Assembly (NCBI GenBank): GCA_002435145.1
Contig: DJLT01000049.1
Span: 1 to 64,000, forward strand
Origin: Neptuniibacter sp. UBA6509
GTDB taxonomy: Bacteria; Pseudomonadota; Gammaproteobacteria; Pseudomonadales; Balneatricaceae
DNA length: 64,000 bases
Direction: 5' to 3'
Within the stretch, counting starts at the first letter, position 1. Each line of letters opens with the position of its first letter. This document shows, one piece after another, positions 61,800 to 64,000 of this stretch. The position numbers and the translations under genes are program-made. The notes under the pieces are model-generated. The model saw only the letters and a program-made list of their open reading frames with translations, made no database searches and had not been told where the DNA came from.

Positions 61800-62210
61800 A
61801 TGGGAGACCTTAAGGTAAACCGATTAATTATTTTATTGGTTTGGGGTGTTCTATCTCTCCTTGTTATCGCGTTGGTGAGTGTTTACGGATATACCTATTA
61901 TTCGGAACACGTGAAGTTCCAGTCCTATCTGCAACAACTAGAATCTCAAGTTCTTGATCAAGAAAAACTGCATACGAAAGAAGAAACGGATAAAGCCGCA
62001 AATAAAGTGGAAGCGGCGTTTATAAATACAAAAGATTTTCTTAAAGACAGTGCTCGCTTAGAAGTGAAAAGGGGCATTGATGTTATAAATCATCTACATA
62101 CCAGCTATTCGAGCACGCTTCCTCAAAGTGAATTAAAAAACCTAATCAAAGAAGCTATAAGACCTGCGCGCTTTTTTATGGGAAGAGGGGCTTGTTACTT
62201 TGTCCTGTGA
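61800..62210 (+). pseudogene. Truncated Cache-type sensor protein
   Basis: The 136 residues have one N-terminal membrane helix (LIILLVWGVLSLLVIALVSVYGY) and a periplasmic helix-rich part. It ends LIKEAIRPARFFMGRGACYFVL. This is the start of a single-Cache sensor domain, where family members read IREALRPIRFNNGRGYYF and continue into the ligand pocket, a second helix and an output domain. Here a stop falls immediately after the GRG motif, so pocket and output are missing. It is either a decayed chemoreceptor/diguanylate cyclase gene or a short stand-alone protein. The next 58 bases do not continue the domain. Confidence 0.6.
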
Positions 62211-62268
62211 TGTAATACCTTAGTGAGTATAAGTTTCCATATAAGAAGAATTATTTAGGAAGGATGGA

Positions 62269-63090
62269 ATGAAAGACGGTATTAAAAGAGCGATTACTAT
62301 CTCTACGTTAGGTTTAGCCTTAACAGCACCTTCTGTGATGGCTCAAGAGCAGGTTTCACTGTTTGCAGCAAACAGTTTGCAAGTGGCATTAATGGAAGTA
62401 ACCGCTGATTTTAACAAAGCTAATCCGCTAGATATTAAGACTAAATATGCCTCAAGTGACCTGTTGGGGAAAGCGATAGCCGGTGGGGAGCAGGCTGATG
62501 TTTTTGTATCGGCTAATATGGGGGCTCCTCAGAAGCTAGAAGCACAAGGTTGGGGTGGGCCAGCTGTTATGTTTGCCCGCAATAAGCTGTGTGCGCTTGC
62601 TCAGCCAGAAGTGAAAGCCAGTACGGAGACTCTGATAGAAGCCATGTTGGATGATAATGTTCGAATTGGAGCATTTACACCTAAGGCCGATTCAAGTGCT
62701 GAATACGTTTGGGAAATGTTAGCCAAAGCTGAGATTGTAAAGTCCGGGAGCTTTAATGTTTTATCTAGAAAAGTACTGACTTTAAACACAGACGAAGAGA
62801 GCCATAAAACCCCCAAGGCGCTAAATCAATATGCGATGGCTATGGATGAGAAAAAAACGGATCTACTTTTGACTTACTGCACAAATGCTTTCTTAGCGAA
62901 GAAAGATCTACCCTCATTACAGGTTATTCAGATTCAGCCTGAGATGCTTGTTGGTGGCGATTACGGTTTACTGGTAAGAAAAGAGGCACCTGAGAGCGCA
63001 TGGAAATTGGCGAAGTATATTTTGTCGCCAGAAGGCCAGAAAACGCTGAACTCATACGGTTTTGTGACGATTCCGTCTGATAAAAAATAA
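62269..63090 (+). CDS. modA: Molybdate-type ABC transporter substrate-binding protein ModA
   Basis: This 273-residue protein has a signal peptide ending at VMAQ. It shows the ModA fold: VSLFAANSLQVALMEVTADFNKAN, YASSDLLGKAIAGGEQADVFVSANMG, NKLCALAQPEV, IGAFTPKADSSAEYVWEMLAKAE, LLTYCTNAFLA and GGDYGLLVRKEAPESAWKLAKYILSPEGQ. The Ser and Asp/Tyr positions that bind the oxyanion are broadly kept. No modB or modC is next to it, so the permease is elsewhere or the protein serves another anion. AAGGA lies upstream of the ATG. A hairpin follows. Confidence 0.88.
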   Translation: MKDGIKRAITISTLGLALTAPSVMAQEQVSLFAANSLQVALMEVTADFNKANPLDIKTKYASSDLLGKAIAGGEQADVFVSANMGAPQKLEAQGWGGPAVMFARNKLCALAQPEVKASTETLIEAMLDDNVRIGAFTPKADSSAEYVWEMLAKAEIVKSGSFNVLSRKVLTLNTDEESHKTPKALNQYAMAMDEKKTDLLLTYCTNAFLAKKDLPSLQVIQIQPEMLVGGDYGLLVRKEAPESAWKLAKYILSPEGQKTLNSYGFVTIPSDKK

Positions 63091-63118
63091 GTCGTTATCT
63101 CTAAATAATAGATTGTGT

Positions 63119-63153
63119 CAGCAGGGTTATGGACGAATACCTTAACCCCGCTG
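63119..63153. terminator. Hairpin between converging modA and ABC exporter genes
   Basis: CAGCAGGGTTA at 63119-63129 and TAACCCCGCTG at 63143-63153 pair with one mismatch across a 13-base loop. The T runs are short. It resembles the hairpin at 34380 in stem sequence (GCAGGGTT/AACCC.GC). Confidence 0.55.
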
Positions 63154-63182
63154 GCAGGTCATACTCTCTTCTATTTTTGACC

Positions 63183-64000
63183 TTATTTCTCGCCTAAGAA
63201 ACCACCGGTTTGGTGTGCCCAAAGTTGTGCATAAATCCCTTTTGACTGGATTAATGCTTGATGATTACCTTCCTCAGCAATATCTCCTTGATCTAGTACG
63301 ACCAAACGATCCAAAGCGGCAATGGTGGATAGACGATGGGCAATGGCGATAACCGTTTTCCCTTGCATCAACTTGTACAGGCTGGCTTGAATCGCCGCTT
63401 CGACTTCTGAATCCAGTGCGGACGTCGCTTCATCCAATATGAGAATAGGGGCGTCTTTCAATAAGACACGTGCAATAGCGATACGTTGGCGTTGACCACC
63501 GGAGAGCTTAACACCACGCTCACCCACATGGGCATCGTAGCCACAGCGTCCTTGAGGGTCGGTTAGGCCAAGAATAAAATCATGTGCTTCAGCTTGTTTA
63601 GCTGCTGTAATCATCTCATCCTCATTGGCATCAGGACGTCCATAGAGAAGGTTCTCACGAACAGATCGATGAAGCAGAGCCGTATCTTGCGTCACCATAC
63701 CGATGTTGGCACGTAATGAGTCCTGAGTGACTTGGCTTAAGTTTTGCCCATCAATCTTAATACTGCCGGATTCCACCTCAAAGAAGCGCATCAGCAGATT
63801 TACAATAGTCGATTTACCCGCGCCAGAGCGCCCGACTAAACCAATTTTTTCGCCAGGTTTAATCTTAAGGTTTAACTGCTCAATAACCTTTTTGTCTTCG
63901 CCGTAATGAAAGCCAACTTGATCAAAATGGATCTCGCCTTTTGATACCTTAATCTCTTTGGCATCGCTTTTATCTTGAATCTGAAGAGGCTGCGATAAAG
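63183..64000 (-). CDS. ABC exporter, nucleotide-binding domain (5' end outside window)
   Basis: The frame runs off the right edge on the minus strand; the ATG at 63791 is internal. The visible part is a complete ATPase domain of the MsbA/MdlB exporter type: A-loop region FDQVGFHYG, Walker A GRSGAGKST, Q-loop IGMVTQDTALLHRSVRENLLYG, signature LSGGQRQRIAIARVLLKD, Walker B ILILDEATSALD, and H-loop IAHRLSTI. About 270 residues are visible; a membrane domain should precede it outside the window. Such exporters carry lipids, peptides or drugs; the substrate is not readable from the ATPase. Confidence 0.92.
   Translation of the reverse strand, partial: LSQPLQIQDKSDAKEIKVSKGEIHFDQVGFHYGEDKKVIEQLNLKIKPGEKIGLVGRSGAGKSTIVNLLMRFFEVESGSIKIDGQNLSQVTQDSLRANIGMVTQDTALLHRSVRENLLYGRPDANEDEMITAAKQAEAHDFILGLTDPQGRCGYDAHVGERGVKLSGGQRQRIAIARVLLKDAPILILDEATSALDSEVEAAIQASLYKLMQGKTVIAIAHRLSTIAALDRLVVLDQGDIAEEGNHQALIQSKGIYAQLWAHQTGGFLGEK

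Overview
The window reads as chromosomal DNA of a marine, heterotrophic gammaproteobacterium, most like the Oceanospirillaceae. I infer this from the moderate, AT-leaning composition, the TRAP transporters, the very large number of two-component and cyclic-di-GMP proteins, RlmF, and a LEPR-XLL surface-protein cassette. There are no rRNA or tRNA genes, no CRISPR array, and no intact insertion sequence or prophage.

Region 1 (1-20.4 kb) looks like an alcohol/aldehyde oxidation region. A partial TonB gene is followed by a leftward operon of four genes: two secreted unknowns, a secreted SMP-30-like beta-propeller, and a NosR-like flavin/4Fe-4S membrane protein. Divergent from it are a Tat-exported Rieske protein, a PQQ-dependent alcohol dehydrogenase carrying the Asp-x-Asp signature of lanthanide enzymes, and AldA. 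Then come a small unknown, a DUF1097 membrane protein, a second aldehyde dehydrogenase, an outer-membrane porin, a secreted unknown and a TRAP system (dctPQM) with a second, near-duplicate dctP. At least six sigma-54 (-24/-12) promoters lie in front of these units. Palindromes TGTCGC-N17-GCGACA or their half-sites accompany several of them. I read this as one regulon run by an enhancer-binding protein encoded outside the window.

Region 2 (20.9-30.9 kb) is a signalling block. A leftward H-NOX (haem NO sensor) gene overlaps a soluble hybrid histidine kinase gene. Divergent from them are a receiver-HD-GYP phosphodiesterase, a PhnD-like periplasmic binding protein with a membrane hybrid kinase, and, after a 760-base gap, an HDOD protein.

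Region 3 (31-44.3 kb) is mixed: rlmF, a large phosphoesterase, a DNase II gene broken by a one-base frameshift, then a three-gene unit (a gamma-glutamylcyclotransferase-like protein, a degenerate metallo-beta-lactamase fold, and a 1,688-residue pseudokinase-AAA-GAF-GGDEF protein), and a glycine-rich repeat protein.

Region 4 (44.5-61.5 kb) is the most striking part. Eight tightly packed rightward genes encode an HlyD-like adaptor, a PqqD-like/M50 protease/HlyD fusion, a second adaptor, a SPOR-like protein, a 1,799-residue LEPR-XLL/DUF4347 surface protein, a hybrid kinase with two HPt domains, and two REC-GGDEF-EAL proteins. I read it as a possible dedicated export and processing route for the giant protein, with its own cyclic-di-GMP control. 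This is inference; no such route is demonstrated by sequence alone.

The right end holds a truncated Cache-type sensor remnant, a solitary modA, and the 3' part of an ABC exporter gene running off the edge. Several starts were moved from the longest reading frame to codons with better Shine-Dalgarno spacing; these are stated per gene.
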